This document shows positions 8,873 to 18,031 of a DNA stretch of 64,000 bases, one piece after another. Every line of letters begins with the position of its first letter. The first letter of the stretch is position 1. Location of the stretch: NCBI GenBank assembly GCA_963723745.1, contig CAVRRZ010000002.1, positions 1-64,000 of the forward strand. Direction: 5' to 3'. The stretch comes from CAVRRZ01 sp963723745. Lineage in GTDB: Bacteria > Actinomycetota > Actinomycetes > Mycobacteriales > Geodermatophilaceae. The position numbers and the translations under genes were made by a program. The notes beneath the pieces are model-generated. The model was given only the letters and a program-made list of their open reading frames with translations, did no database searches and was not told where the DNA came from.

Positions 8873-9959
8873 CTAGAGCTCCACTCCGAACGCTCGCGTG
8901 AACCGGACGTCGCCCTCGACCATGTCGCGCATGTCGCCGACGCCCGAGCGGAACATCAGCGCGCGCTCGATGCCCATGCCGAAGGCGAACCCGGTGTACT
9001 CGTCCGGGTCGATGCCGCAGGCGACCAGCACCCGCGGGTTGACCATCCCGCAGCCACCCCACTCGACCCAGCGCGGGCCGTCGCGGTGCTCGGGGAACCA
9101 CACGTCGAACTCCGCCGACGGCTCGGTGAACGGGAAGTAGCGACGGCCGCCAGCGGGTGCGCGCGTCGGCGCCGAACAGCGTTGCGGGCCAGGTGGTCGA
9201 GCGTGCCGCGCAGGTGGGCCATCGTCAGCCCGCGGTCGACCGCCAGGCCCTCGACCTGGTGGAAGACCGGCGTGTGCGTGGCGTCGAGCTCGTCGGTGCG
9301 GTACACGCGGCCGGGCGCGACGACGTAGATCGGCGGCGTGCGCGCCAGCATCGTGCGCGCCTGCACCGGGCTGGTGTGCGTGCGCAGGACCAGGCCGGAG
9401 TCCTCGTCCTGACCCGGCCCACCCGCGACGAAGAAGGTGTCCATCATCGTGCGCGCCGGGTGGTCGCGGCCGATGTTGAGCGCGTCGAAGTTCAGCCACT
9501 CCGCCTCGAGCTCGGGACCGTCGGCGACCTCGTAGCCCATGCCGACGAAGATGTCGGCGATCCGCTCCATGAGCGTGGTGAGCGGGTGCCGGGCGCCGCG
9601 CGGGCGTGCGGTCCCAGGGCAGGGTGACGTCGACGCGCTCCTCGGCCAGCACGCGGGCGTCGCGCTCGGCCTCGAGCACGGCCAGGCGCGCCTCGTAGGC
9701 CTCGGTCACCGCCTGCCGCGACGGCGTTGACCCGCTTGCCGGCGTCGGCGCGGGCCGCGGGCGGCAGCGCGCCGAGCTCGCGGCGGGCGAGCAGCACGGG
9801 GGCGCGGTCACCGAGGTGGGCGGGCCGCACGGCGGCGAGCTCGGCGAGGTCGGCGGCGGCGTCGAAGGCCGTCCGCGCGGCCGCGACCGCCTCGTCGAGC
9901 GCCTCCGGGGAGAGCGCGGCGACCTGCTTCGGGTCGTAGGGATCGTTGGCGCCGGACAC
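8873..9959 (-). CDS. pheS: Phenylalanyl-tRNA synthetase alpha subunit, frame broken at least three times
   Basis: Catalytic subunit. The GTG at 9959 gives VSGANDPYDPKQVAALSPEALDEAV, a normal PheS N-terminal coiled-coil start. Later pieces contain class-II motifs: MERIADIFVGMGYEV, HPARTMMDTF, the FHQVEGL segment and the C-terminal WGGCGMVNPRVL and GFAFGMGIERALM (motif 3). Frame shifts occur near 9722 (one extra base after the NAV codons), near 9600 and near 9150. The span fits about 360 residues. The stop touches the pheT start. Confidence 0.85.
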
Positions 9960-10032
9960 GGGAGGCCATTCTGCCCGGCGGGGCTGCGCGCCCGCGCCTG
10001 GGTTCCCGACCTCCTCGTCCGGGTCTCCCCCC

Positions 10033-12405
10033 ATGGGAGGAGACGGCGCCGCTGGACTCACCCGGCAGTCCCCTCCTTCCGATGCCAAGGACGTGGACCC
10101 CTCCTCACAGACGCCGGAGAGCGCGCTCGACGCCGCGCTGGCTCCCGGCGGCGTGCACAGCGTGTTCCAGCCGATCGTCGACCTCGACAGCGGCACGGTC
10201 GTCGCCTACGAGGCGCTCGCCCGCGGCCCCGAAGGACCCCTGGAGCGGCCCGACGTGCTGTTCGCCGCGGCCCGCGCCGCCGGACGGCTCGCCGAGCTGG
10301 ACGAGCTGTGCCGGGCCGCCGCGTTCCACGGCGCCGTCGAGCAGGGCCTGCTGGACCCGCTGACCGTCTTCGTCAACGTCGAGCCCGAGGTCCTCGACAG
10401 CGCGCCGCTGGACGACCTCCTGACCATCGCCGAAGGCGCCCCGCGCGACCTCCGGATCGTCCTCGAGATCACCGAGCGGGCGCTGGCCGCGCGGCCGGCG
10501 GAACTGCTGCGCACCGTCGAGCGGGTGCGCGCCCTGGGCTGGGGCGTCGCCGTGGACGACGTGGGCGCGGACTCCATGTCCCTGGCCTTCCTGCCCCTGC
10601 TCGCCCCCGACGTGGTCAAGCTCGACCTGCGCCTCGTGCAGGAGCGTCCCGGCCCGGCGATCGCCGAGATCATGAACGCGGTCAACGCGCACGCCGAGCG
10701 CACCGGCGCCGTCGTGCTCGCCGAGGGCATCGAGACCCCGGAGCATCTGGCCACCGCGCGCGCCCTCGGGGCGACCCTCGGGCAGGGCTGGCTCTTCGGC
10801 CGGCCCGGGTTCGGCACCGCTCCGGGCCTGGTCGCGGGCGAGCTTGCGCTCCCCGGTGCGGGCGTGACCGCACCGGCGGACGCCTCGCCCTTCGGCTGCC
10901 TGCCCGACACCGTTCCGCTGCGCCGCTCGGCCAAGTCGCTGCTCATCGAGCTGAGCAAGCAGCTCGAGCGCCAGGCGATGCGGCTGGGCGACGCCTGCGT
11001 GGTCGCCTCGACTTTCCAGGAGGCCCGCCACTTCACGCCCGCGACCAAACAGCGCTACCGCGACCTGGTGGAGCGGACCGGCTTCGTCTGCGCACTGGGC
11101 GAGGACCTCCCGGTCGAGCCGCTCCCCGGCGTGCGCGGCGCGGCCCTCGACCCCGCGGACCCCGTGCGCGGCGAGTGGGACGTCGTCGTGCTCGGCCCGC
11201 ACTTCAGCGCGGCCCTGCTCGCCCGCGACCTCGGTGACGACGGACCGGACCTCGACCGCAGCTTCGAGTACGCCCTCACCTACGACCGCGACACCGTCGT
11301 CCGGGCTGCCTCCGCGCTGCTGACCCGGGTCGCCCCGCGGACCGGCGTGCACGTGCCGGCCGCTGCGCCCCGGCCGGTGGCGCGCCGCGCCGCGCCGCCG
11401 CTGCCGCCCCGGATCGGCACGGACGGGGATGTGCTGCTGCGCAGCGCCCTCGCCGCCACGACGAGTGGCGTCACCATCGCGGACATGGGGGCGCCCGACC
11501 AGCCGCTGGTCTACGTCAACGAGGCGTTCGAGCAGCTCGCCGGTCTGCCGCGCGCCGAGGTCCTCGGGCGCAACTGCCGGTTCCTCCAGTCGCCCGACAC
11601 CGACCCGGCCGCGGTGGCCCGCATCCGCACGGCCATCGCCCGCGGTGAGGAGTGCCGGGAGACCGTCCTGAACCTCCGCGGACCCGACCGGCAGCCGTGG
11701 TGGAACGAGATCCACCTGGCCCCGGTGTTCGACGCCGACGGCTCCCTGGCCCAGTACATCGGGGTGCAGCACGACGTCACCGCGCGGGTGGAGGCCGAAC
11801 GGGCGCTGCTGCAGGAGCGCGACCGCACCCGGACCTGCCTGGCCCGCATCGAGGAGCTGGCCTACACCGACCCGCTCACCGGGCTGCCCAACCGCCGCCG
11901 GCTCGAGGAGCAGGTCGAGACCGAGATCTGGAACGCCCGCAGCGGCGCGGACACCCTCGCCCTCCTGTTCCTCGACCTCGACGGCTTCAAGGCGGTCAAC
12001 GACGGCCTCGGGCACGCGGTCGGCGACGAACTTCTCCAGGTGGTGGCGCAGACGCTGCGCGCCCGCCTGCGCCGCGGCGACCTGCTGGCCCGCCTCGGCG
12101 GGGACGAGTTCCTGGTCGCCCTCACCGGGCTGAGCCCGGACTCCGCGGCCGGCGAGGCCCGCCGGGTGGCCGACGAGCTGTCGGCGGCCGTGCGCGCCCC
12201 GGTCACGGTGGGTGGCTGCGAGGTGGTCATCGGCGCGAGCGTCGGGATCGGCGTCTACCCCGTGGACGGCGAGGAGTTCGGCGCGCTGCTGCACAGCGCG
12301 GACGTCGACATGTACGCCCGGAAGACCGCGGCCCGGAAGACCGCGGCCCGGAAGACCGCGGCCCGGCAGACCGGGGACCGGGTGACGGCGGTCGTGCACC
12401 GCTGA
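10033..12405 (+). CDS. EAL-DICT-LOV-GGDEF cyclic-di-GMP signalling protein
   Basis: About 790 residues from the ATG at 10033. An EAL phosphodiesterase domain (about 45-275) has E60-A61-L62 and AEGIET, although the usual DDFG loop reads DDVGADSMSL. A DICT-like sensor region follows (about 300-430; RQAMRLGDACVVASTFQEARHF is split across it). Then a PAS domain of LOV type (about 470-590) carries GRNCRFLQ, with Cys515 in the place of the flavin-adduct cysteine. Last is a GGDEF domain with intact GGDEF at 689-693. The protein should make or break c-di-GMP in response to blue light and perhaps another cue. Start uncertain: GTG at 10093 is possible; an upstream reading from 9946 would overlap divergent pheS. 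No membrane segment seen. Confidence 0.85.
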   Translation: MGGDGAAGLTRQSPPSDAKDVDPSSQTPESALDAALAPGGVHSVFQPIVDLDSGTVVAYEALARGPEGPLERPDVLFAAARAAGRLAELDELCRAAAFHGAVEQGLLDPLTVFVNVEPEVLDSAPLDDLLTIAEGAPRDLRIVLEITERALAARPAELLRTVERVRALGWGVAVDDVGADSMSLAFLPLLAPDVVKLDLRLVQERPGPAIAEIMNAVNAHAERTGAVVLAEGIETPEHLATARALGATLGQGWLFGRPGFGTAPGLVAGELALPGAGVTAPADASPFGCLPDTVPLRRSAKSLLIELSKQLERQAMRLGDACVVASTFQEARHFTPATKQRYRDLVERTGFVCALGEDLPVEPLPGVRGAALDPADPVRGEWDVVVLGPHFSAALLARDLGDDGPDLDRSFEYALTYDRDTVVRAASALLTRVAPRTGVHVPAAAPRPVARRAAPPLPPRIGTDGDVLLRSALAATTSGVTIADMGAPDQPLVYVNEAFEQLAGLPRAEVLGRNCRFLQSPDTDPAAVARIRTAIARGEECRETVLNLRGPDRQPWWNEIHLAPVFDADGSLAQYIGVQHDVTARVEAERALLQERDRTRTCLARIEELAYTDPLTGLPNRRRLEEQVETEIWNARSGADTLALLFLDLDGFKAVNDGLGHAVGDELLQVVAQTLRARLRRGDLLARLGGDEFLVALTGLSPDSAAGEARRVADELSAAVRAPVTVGGCEVVIGASVGIGVYPVDGEEFGALLHSADVDMYARKTAARKTAARKTAARQTGDRVTAVVHR
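12316..12375 (+). repeat. 15-bp tandem repeat, about 3.7 copies, in the last codons
   Basis: Unit GCCCGGAAGACCGCG occurs at 12316, 12331 and 12346, with a degenerate fourth at 12361. It encodes ARKTA repeats at the C-terminus of the GGDEF protein, giving a basic tail. The number of copies probably varies between strains. Confidence 0.85.
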
Positions 12406-12411
12406 CCCGGG

Positions 12412-12561
12412 TCAGCCGCGGGTGACGTCCTCGCCGCCGTCCAGGAGCTCCACCGGGAACGGTGGCTGGTCGACACCGGCCTCGACGGCGACCCGGCCGC
12501 GCAGCGACCGTGCCCCGTCCTCGATGAGCGAGCAGAAGCGCCGCGACGGAGCCGCGCTCAC
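12412..12561 (-). CDS. Small ORF (49 aa) ending in a DUF4873-like tail
   Basis: The GTG at 12561 overlaps the stop of the SDR gene (GTGA), so it is placed for translational coupling. The first 32 residues resemble nothing I know. The last part, PPFPVELLDGG, is the same as the end of the DUF4873 protein encoded at 28536-28835, and the DNA is identical over 35 bases (12432-12466). I read it as a hybrid: island sequence joined to the tail of a former DUF4873 gene. Whether a product is made is unknown. Confidence 0.45.
   Translation of the reverse strand: MSAAPSRRFCSLIEDGARSLRGRVAVEAGVDQPPFPVELLDGGEDVTRG
12432..12466. repeat. 35-bp direct repeat, left copy (island boundary)
   Basis: Identical over all 35 bases to 28544-28578, same orientation. 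The repeat encodes the C-terminal PPFPVELLDGG region of DUF4873. Everything between the copies belongs to the aromatic catabolism gene set; everything outside does not. It could be an attL/attR pair or the product of a recombination. No integrase gene is present between the copies. Confidence 0.8.
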
Positions 12562-13316
12562 GCGATGAGTCGCCCGCCGTCGACCACGAGGGTCTGTCCG
12601 GTGACGTAGCCGGACTCACCGCTGGCGAGGTACAGGACCGCAGCCGCCACGTCGTCCGGCTGCCCGAAGCGGCCGAGGAGGGCCTTTCGCTCGTGCTCGG
12701 GCCGGCGATCCGGCGCTGCGAGCAGCGCGGCCGTCGCCGGGGTCTCCACCAGTCCGGGGCAGACCGCGTTGCACCGGATCCCCTGGCCGGCGTAGTCCAG
12801 GGCGACCGAGCGCGTCAGGGCGACGATCCCGCCCTTGGCCGCGGCGTAGGCGGCGAATCGCGGTATGGGCGCCAGAGCCGCGGTGGACGCGGTGTTGATG
12901 ATCGAGCCACCACCGGTCCCCACCATGGCGGGGATCGCATGCTTGCACCCCAGGAACACCCCGGTGAGCGACACGGCGAGGGTGTGGTTCCAGTCCTCGA
13001 GCGTCGTGTCCACGACCGGCCTGTCCTGCATGCCCCAAAAGGCGTTGTTGTGCAGGATGTCGAGCCGGCCGGCCAACGCCATCGTCCGGGCGACGAGTCG
13101 CCCGACCTCGTCGTCCGACGACACGTCACATCGGAGGGCCAGGGCCGTCCCGCCTTCCCAGGCGATGATCGCCTCGGTCTCGCGCGCCCCGGTCTCGTCG
13201 ATGTCCGCGATCACCACCGTCGCACCTTCACGGGCCAGCCGGAGGGCGCTGGCCCGTCCGATGCCCGACGCGGCCCCGGTGACGATCGCCACCCTGCCCT
13301 CCAGGCGGCCGGTCAT
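12558..13316 (-). CDS. SDR dehydrogenase, probable cis-dihydrodiol dehydrogenase
   Basis: The 252-residue protein is a full classical SDR: TGAASGIG cofactor loop, DVSSDDEV adenine-binding region, YAAAKGG active-site Tyr/Lys, and an ordinary C-terminus (YVTGQTLVVDGGRLI). The Asn-Ala-Gly motif reads HNNAFWG, which is unusual. In an operon with Rieske oxygenases and an extradiol dioxygenase it is a good candidate for oxidising a cis-dihydrodiol to the catechol, or for a preceding alcohol. It lies 43 bases after the ring-cleavage gene. The function is inferred from context. Confidence 0.8.
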   Translation of the reverse strand: MTGRLEGRVAIVTGAASGIGRASALRLAREGATVVIADIDETGARETEAIIAWEGGTALALRCDVSSDDEVGRLVARTMALAGRLDILHNNAFWGMQDRPVVDTTLEDWNHTLAVSLTGVFLGCKHAIPAMVGTGGGSIINTASTAALAPIPRFAAYAAAKGGIVALTRSVALDYAGQGIRCNAVCPGLVETPATAALLAAPDRRPEHERKALLGRFGQPDDVAAAVLYLASGESGYVTGQTLVVDGGRLIA

Positions 13317-13359
13317 CGGGGTCGCCGCGCGGATGGGGCGCCGACCCGCCCGGTGGCGG

Positions 13360-14274
13360 TCACGCGGGCGCCGGGATCTGGCGGCGCCCCGTCAGGTCGA
13401 ACTCCGCGACCGCCGTGCCGGTGAGCCACTCGGGAACCGGGGTGTAGAAGGACGTCGCCAGGGGGGCCCCGCCCGCGAAGCCGGCGGCGGCGACCCAGTT
13501 GCGAATCTCCTGGGCGCCGTTGCCGGCCCGGGCCTCGATCCACTCCGCCGACCAGCCGAGCACGTCGTCCCAGCGGCCGTCGTGGGCCAACCGCAGGAAC
13601 GTGCGGTCGAAGTCCTCGTTCACCTGCCCGGTGGCGCCGACCTGGACCGGATGGTCGGCGATCTCGGCGTAGCGGGTGCCCGGCGTGCGCTGCATGAAGG
13701 CACGGCGCTCGTCCGAGCCGACCCAGTGGGACAGCCCGCCGGTCCCGATGACCGCAACCCGGCGATCGGAGGCATCTGCTGCTGCCCCGAGGGCACGACC
13801 GACCGCGTAGCTGCGGCGCAGCAGAGGCTGGGGAGGGATGCCGCAGTTCTGGGTGACCGGCACGATCGCCGGCCTCCGATCGCCGAAGGCCAGCAGCAAT
13901 GGGGTGACGAACGAGTGGTCGATCCGGGGCTCCTCGGAGAAGGCCAGGTCGATCTCGGCCTCGATGGCCGCCCGCAACATCTGCGCGGCGAGGTCGCCGT
14001 CGACCGGATACTCGACGACCGGCAGGCCACCGTCGCCCAGCCCGGTGGCGCGGGCGCCCACGCCGATGGTGAAGGCAGGGACGTGGGCCAGCGTGAAGTG
14101 CCGTCCGTGGTCGGTGCCGATGACCACCACGACGTCGACGTCGTCGTCGGCCAGGCGCTCGCCCATGCGCCGGAAGGCTGTGTAGACGTCGCGCTGAACC
14201 TGCGGGTCGCAGGATTCCTTCCGGGTCACCATGAGTGCGGCATGGGAGGACGCGAACGCTCGGACGAGGGTCAT
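13360..14274 (-). CDS. LigB-family extradiol ring-cleavage dioxygenase (MhpB-like)
   Basis: A 304-residue protein of the class-III (LigB/MhpB) extradiol family. Conserved histidines are visible in ASSHAALM (His11), GTDHGRHF, RIDHSFVTPL and GGLSHWVG. The order matches MhpB, which opens the ring of catechol-type acids between carbons 1 and 2 using Fe(II). The ATG at 14274 overlaps the stop of the hydrolase gene by 4 bases; a longer in-frame reading lies inside that gene and is rejected. The hydrolase, hydratase, aldolase and aldehyde dehydrogenase nearby would process the meta-cleavage product. Confidence 0.85.
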   Translation of the reverse strand: MTLVRAFASSHAALMVTRKESCDPQVQRDVYTAFRRMGERLADDDVDVVVVIGTDHGRHFTLAHVPAFTIGVGARATGLGDGGLPVVEYPVDGDLAAQMLRAAIEAEIDLAFSEEPRIDHSFVTPLLLAFGDRRPAIVPVTQNCGIPPQPLLRRSYAVGRALGAAADASDRRVAVIGTGGLSHWVGSDERRAFMQRTPGTRYAEIADHPVQVGATGQVNEDFDRTFLRLAHDGRWDDVLGWSAEWIEARAGNGAQEIRNWVAAAGFAGGAPLATSFYTPVPEWLTGTAVAEFDLTGRRQIPAPA

Positions 14275-15239
14275 GCTCCTGCTTCCTCCCGGTGTGGGCG
14301 GACCGGCCCGATGTCGGCCGGCCCGTCGGTCAGGAAGGTCCGCAGGATCGTGTTGAACGTGTCGGCGTCCTCCCACTGCGGCCAGTGCGCGCAGTCCTGC
14401 ATCAGCTCGAACCGGGACCGTGGGACGTACTCGGCCGCCTTCTGGGCGGTTCGCGCCGTCGTCGTCGGATTGTGGCTCGTCCAGAGGAAGAGCGTCTCCT
14501 GCCGGATCGACCTCAGGATCTCGACCGACAGCGGGGCGGTGTCGACCGATTGAGCGTCGCTGAGTCGCCGGTTGGCGTCCGCGAGCACCTTCTGCGCCTG
14601 GCTCCTGCGATACATCGCCCAGCGGATGTCGACCAGTTCGTCGGTGAGGTCGGCGTCCGGGTCGAAGAAGAGCCACTCCATCCGGCGGCGGACCGCGTCC
14701 CGGCTGGGGTCCGAGACGAACTCTGCGGTGAGGCGCCGCAGGTCGGCCAGTCCCCGGCGCATGTGCGCGCGGGACTCCTCGTCCTCCTCCACCCCGAGCC
14801 GGGCGCCGCAGACCGACACCAGCTTGCCGACACGCTCGGGGTGCAGCACTGCGGTCCACATCGAGACCCAGCCGCCGAGCGACTCACCTACGAGGTGGGC
14901 CTTCTCGATGCCGGCGGCGTCGAGGAAGGCGAGCAGGTGGGCCACGTAGGCGTCCCGATCCGGAGGGGACGGCGGCGCGTCGGTGAGCCCGAAACCGAGG
15001 TAGTCGAGGGAGATGACCCGGAAGTGGTCGCTGAGCGGGACGACGTTGCGGGCGAAGGCCTCCGCGTGCCCACCCACCCCGTGCAGGAACACCACGGCAG
15101 GTCCGGATCCCGCCTCGATGCAGCGGGTGCGGATGCCTCCGGCGTCGTAGTAGCGAACCTCCGCACCGAGCAGTTCGACCCAGACGCTCTGTTCCACCGG
15201 GCTCTCGGCATGCGCTGTCCGGCGCCGGGGGGCGGTCAC
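14271..15239 (-). CDS. Alpha/beta hydrolase, meta-cleavage product hydrolase (MhpC/BphD-like)
   Basis: 322 residues with the alpha/beta fold: FLHGVGGHAEAF oxyanion region, nucleophile elbow GESLGG (Ser), and the late histidine in QDCAHWPQWED. This pattern is that of hydrolases that split a C-C bond in meta-cleavage products to give 2-hydroxypenta-2,4-dienoate and an acid. The GTG overlaps the stop of the preceding Gfo/Idh gene, the stop overlaps the extradiol ATG. The exact substrate is unknown. Confidence 0.85.
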   Translation of the reverse strand: MTAPRRRTAHAESPVEQSVWVELLGAEVRYYDAGGIRTRCIEAGSGPAVVFLHGVGGHAEAFARNVVPLSDHFRVISLDYLGFGLTDAPPSPPDRDAYVAHLLAFLDAAGIEKAHLVGESLGGWVSMWTAVLHPERVGKLVSVCGARLGVEEDEESRAHMRRGLADLRRLTAEFVSDPSRDAVRRRMEWLFFDPDADLTDELVDIRWAMYRRSQAQKVLADANRRLSDAQSVDTAPLSVEILRSIRQETLFLWTSHNPTTTARTAQKAAEYVPRSRFELMQDCAHWPQWEDADTFNTILRTFLTDGPADIGPVRPHREEAGA

Positions 15240-16501
15240 GACGCACTCCCGGCCGTCGCCGGCTCGACGGCGACCTGGTGGCTCATGACGACGTCCGAAC
15301 CGGTGGACGCCGATTCCAGGATGCCCAGGCAGACCTCGAGCGTCGCCAGTCCCCAGCGGCCGTCGTGGAACAGCGGCCGGTCGTCGACCACGGCGGAGTG
15401 CATCTCCAGAAGTTCTGCGGTGCGTCCCGTCCTGCCCTTGTCCATGGGTATCTCGACCGGTCCGTGCTCGCCGTAGACCATCAGCCCGTTCGGGGTCTGC
15501 CGGATCACCCCACGTTCACAGGTGACCAGTGTGTAGCCGAAGAAGGGCTGGTACCGGACCTCACCGCCGGTGTACCCGAACAGCGCCATGGTGTCGCCGG
15601 CGGGATCGGGGACGCCGTAACGGCCCTGCTCCTTCTGCGCCTCGAGTCGGGCGTCGAGCTCGCTGCGGCTCGCGGACGCCGCTGCGAGCTCGACGAAGTT
15701 CTGCCGCATCCGCCGGGCCAGGCCGGTGGCCCGCTGCTGACCGCCCTCACCGATGTAGCCGAACAGCTCCCCGCTGTCGAAGAAGCCCCGCGCGTCGAAG
15801 GAGAGCAGCGCCGAGGCGCCGTCCTCGAACGACAGGTGGCAGGTGTACCCACCCTCGCAGTCCCGGAGGTCGTCCCAGATCACCGAGGCGCGCACCGAGC
15901 GCACCAGCCCACCGGCGATCTGCCGGACGATGTCGACCTGGTGCGGGCCCTGGTTCAGGACCGGTCCGTGGCTGGCGGCCAGCTCCCGGTTGGGCCAGGG
16001 GCGCACGTTGAAGTCGTTGTGGTTGAAGGTCAGGATCGACAGCAGCCGCCCCAGTTCGCCGGAGGCGACGAGTTCCTGCATCCGGAGGATCGGCGCGTCG
16101 AAGCTGTGCGTGTGTCCGGCCATGAGCCGCACCGAGTGCGCGTCGGCCACCTCGATGAGCCGTCGCCCCTCGTCGAGGGTCGGCGCCATCGGTTTCTCGA
16201 CGATCACGTGCTTGCCGGCCTGCGCGGCGATGGTCACGTGCGCCAGCCGTTGTTCGGGCAGCGTCGCGATGTAGACGACGTCGACAGCGGGGTCGGCGCA
16301 CAACTCCTCCACGGAGGTGTAGCCCCGGCCGCCGAACTCGAGTTCGAAGCGGTCCAGCGCCTCTCGGCGTCCGGGCAGCTCGGCGGCCGCGACCACGTCG
16401 TAGGGCAGCCTCTCGAGCTCGGCCCTGCGGCGGAGGATGAGGTTGACGGCCTGTCCCAGGCCCACGAAGCCCAGTCCCAACCGCCCGGTAACGCGATCCA
16501 C
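15236..16501 (-). CDS. Gfo/Idh/MocA-family oxidoreductase, possible dihydrodiol dehydrogenase
   Basis: 421 residues from the GTG at 16501, preceded by AGAGAGG at a good Shine-Dalgarno distance. The N-terminus has GFVGLGQAVN (NAD(P) loop) and the EKPMA motif (HVIVEKPMAPTL) with the family's lysine. Members of this family oxidise phthalate cis-dihydrodiols (Pht4 type), so here it may dehydrogenate the product of the adjacent Rieske oxygenase. The upstream extension of the frame overlaps the Rieske gene and is not used. The operon therefore has two candidate dihydrodiol dehydrogenases, this and the SDR at 12558. Confidence 0.82.
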   Translation of the reverse strand: MDRVTGRLGLGFVGLGQAVNLILRRRAELERLPYDVVAAAELPGRREALDRFELEFGGRGYTSVEELCADPAVDVVYIATLPEQRLAHVTIAAQAGKHVIVEKPMAPTLDEGRRLIEVADAHSVRLMAGHTHSFDAPILRMQELVASGELGRLLSILTFNHNDFNVRPWPNRELAASHGPVLNQGPHQVDIVRQIAGGLVRSVRASVIWDDLRDCEGGYTCHLSFEDGASALLSFDARGFFDSGELFGYIGEGGQQRATGLARRMRQNFVELAAASASRSELDARLEAQKEQGRYGVPDPAGDTMALFGYTGGEVRYQPFFGYTLVTCERGVIRQTPNGLMVYGEHGPVEIPMDKGRTGRTAELLEMHSAVVDDRPLFHDGRWGLATLEVCLGILESASTGSDVVMSHQVAVEPATAGSAS

Positions 16502-16572
16502 TGCGTACACCTCTCTTCGATGTGGTGGTCGGTGTCCCGACCGAGTGATGACTTCCTGCGCCCCGCTGCGGA

Positions 16573-17910
16573 CTAGACCTCGGTCATCAGTCCGCCCCAG
16601 TACCGGTAGAACTCCCGCTGGTTCTCCTCGCTGAGGGCCTGCATCACGCGGCCGGGCCAGTTGGGGCCGTCCACCAGGGGCGGGATCTCCCTGCCCATCT
16701 CGTAGTTGAACGGCCAGCGCCTGCCCTCGGTGCTGGCCAGGTTGCTCTGCAGCCGTTCGAAGTTCTCGTGGTCGTCCGGCGCGAACACTCCGGCCGCCGA
16801 CTGCTGCTCCATCAGGACCTCGCGCTGCCGCCGGCGCACCGAGGCCGGGGCATCCCGGTTGACCGCGCACCACTGCCACACCTCGGTCTCGAACGGCCCA
16901 CGAGGCAACCAGAGGATCAGGCCGACCCCGTCCATCGCGGTCCCGAGACCGACGACGGAGAAGTTCGGGAAGATGTTGCCGATGTGGAAGCCGTAAGGCA
17001 CCGGGGACATGCCCTGCGCCTGCATGGCCCGCGACCGGACGTCGTGCCGGCGACGCACCCAGTCGACGGCGTCGGCACCCAGGGGCTGGGCCTGCGCGAG
17101 GTCGTGCTCGTAGAAGGAGTCACCGACGCGGACCTCGAGCAGGCCGTGCGGCGCGCCCCGCCCGTGGTTGCAGGCGATGCCGTAGCTGCGGCCCCCGGCC
17201 CGGACGTCACGACCGGGCAGCACGCCGAGCCGTGGGTCGATGTTCGCGGCGCGGACGCTGAGCACCGACGCGTGGGTGATCGCGACGTGGGTCTGGTCAC
17301 CGGCGAAGTTCTCGGCGAGCAACTTCCAGTTGGCCGGCATCCGGTAGCGCTGCACCCCCGAGACCACCTCGAGCCCGCCGAGCGCCTCGTCGAGCATCAT
17401 CGCCTCGAGGTACCAGGCAGCGTCTCCCAGGTAGGTCTCGAGATCGGCGGCATGGGCGTCCCAGGTCGCGAAGACCAGCCCGTGGAACTCCTGCACCTTG
17501 GCCTTGACCAGGCCCCACTTCGACTTGTCGAAGCTGTCCCCGTAGGTGTCGCGCAGGAACGGGACCGCCTTCAGGCTGCCGTCGGTCGTGAAAGCCCACC
17601 CGTGGTAGCTGCACGTGAAGGACCTGCTGTTGCCGGTGTCGAACAGGCACACCCGGTTGCCGCGGTGGCGGCACTTGTTGAGGAGGACGTGGATGCTCCC
17701 CTCGGCATCGCGCGTGACGATGACGGGGTCCTCGCCCATGTACAGCGACACGTAGTCGCCGGCGTTCGGGATCATGGACGTGTGGCCGACGAACTGCCAC
17801 GACCGTCCGAAGACATTCGTCAGTTCGGCCTCGTACACCTCGGCCGAGAAGACGTCCTTGCTGAGCAGGCCGGACTGGGCGGGGTTCAGGTGCTCTCCGG
17901 TGACGGTCAT
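16573..17910 (-). CDS. Rieske ring-hydroxylating oxygenase alpha subunit (intact)
   Basis: 445 residues. Rieske [2Fe-2S] ligands are complete: C80-x-H82 and C100-x2-H103 (CRHRG and CSYHGW). The catalytic domain has GDQTHVAITH with the bridging Asp and the two iron-binding His. Strong AGGAGGG Shine-Dalgarno 3 bases before the ATG. It would insert O2 into an aromatic ring, giving a cis-dihydrodiol, with electrons from a ferredoxin and reductase that are not encoded nearby. The beta subunit gene is not adjacent but lies 1.5 kb upstream, next to a second alpha gene. Confidence 0.9.
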   Translation of the reverse strand: MTVTGEHLNPAQSGLLSKDVFSAEVYEAELTNVFGRSWQFVGHTSMIPNAGDYVSLYMGEDPVIVTRDAEGSIHVLLNKCRHRGNRVCLFDTGNSRSFTCSYHGWAFTTDGSLKAVPFLRDTYGDSFDKSKWGLVKAKVQEFHGLVFATWDAHAADLETYLGDAAWYLEAMMLDEALGGLEVVSGVQRYRMPANWKLLAENFAGDQTHVAITHASVLSVRAANIDPRLGVLPGRDVRAGGRSYGIACNHGRGAPHGLLEVRVGDSFYEHDLAQAQPLGADAVDWVRRRHDVRSRAMQAQGMSPVPYGFHIGNIFPNFSVVGLGTAMDGVGLILWLPRGPFETEVWQWCAVNRDAPASVRRRQREVLMEQQSAAGVFAPDDHENFERLQSNLASTEGRRWPFNYEMGREIPPLVDGPNWPGRVMQALSEENQREFYRYWGGLMTEV

Positions 17911-18031
17911 GTGCCCTCCTCGGAAGGGGTCGCGGCAGGTGCGGCCGGCGACCGGGGTCGACAGAGCGATCTGGTTGATTCCGAAGGCCGAGCGGGTCGC
18001 GGCGCCCCGGTGGGGTCGCCGCGACCCGGGC

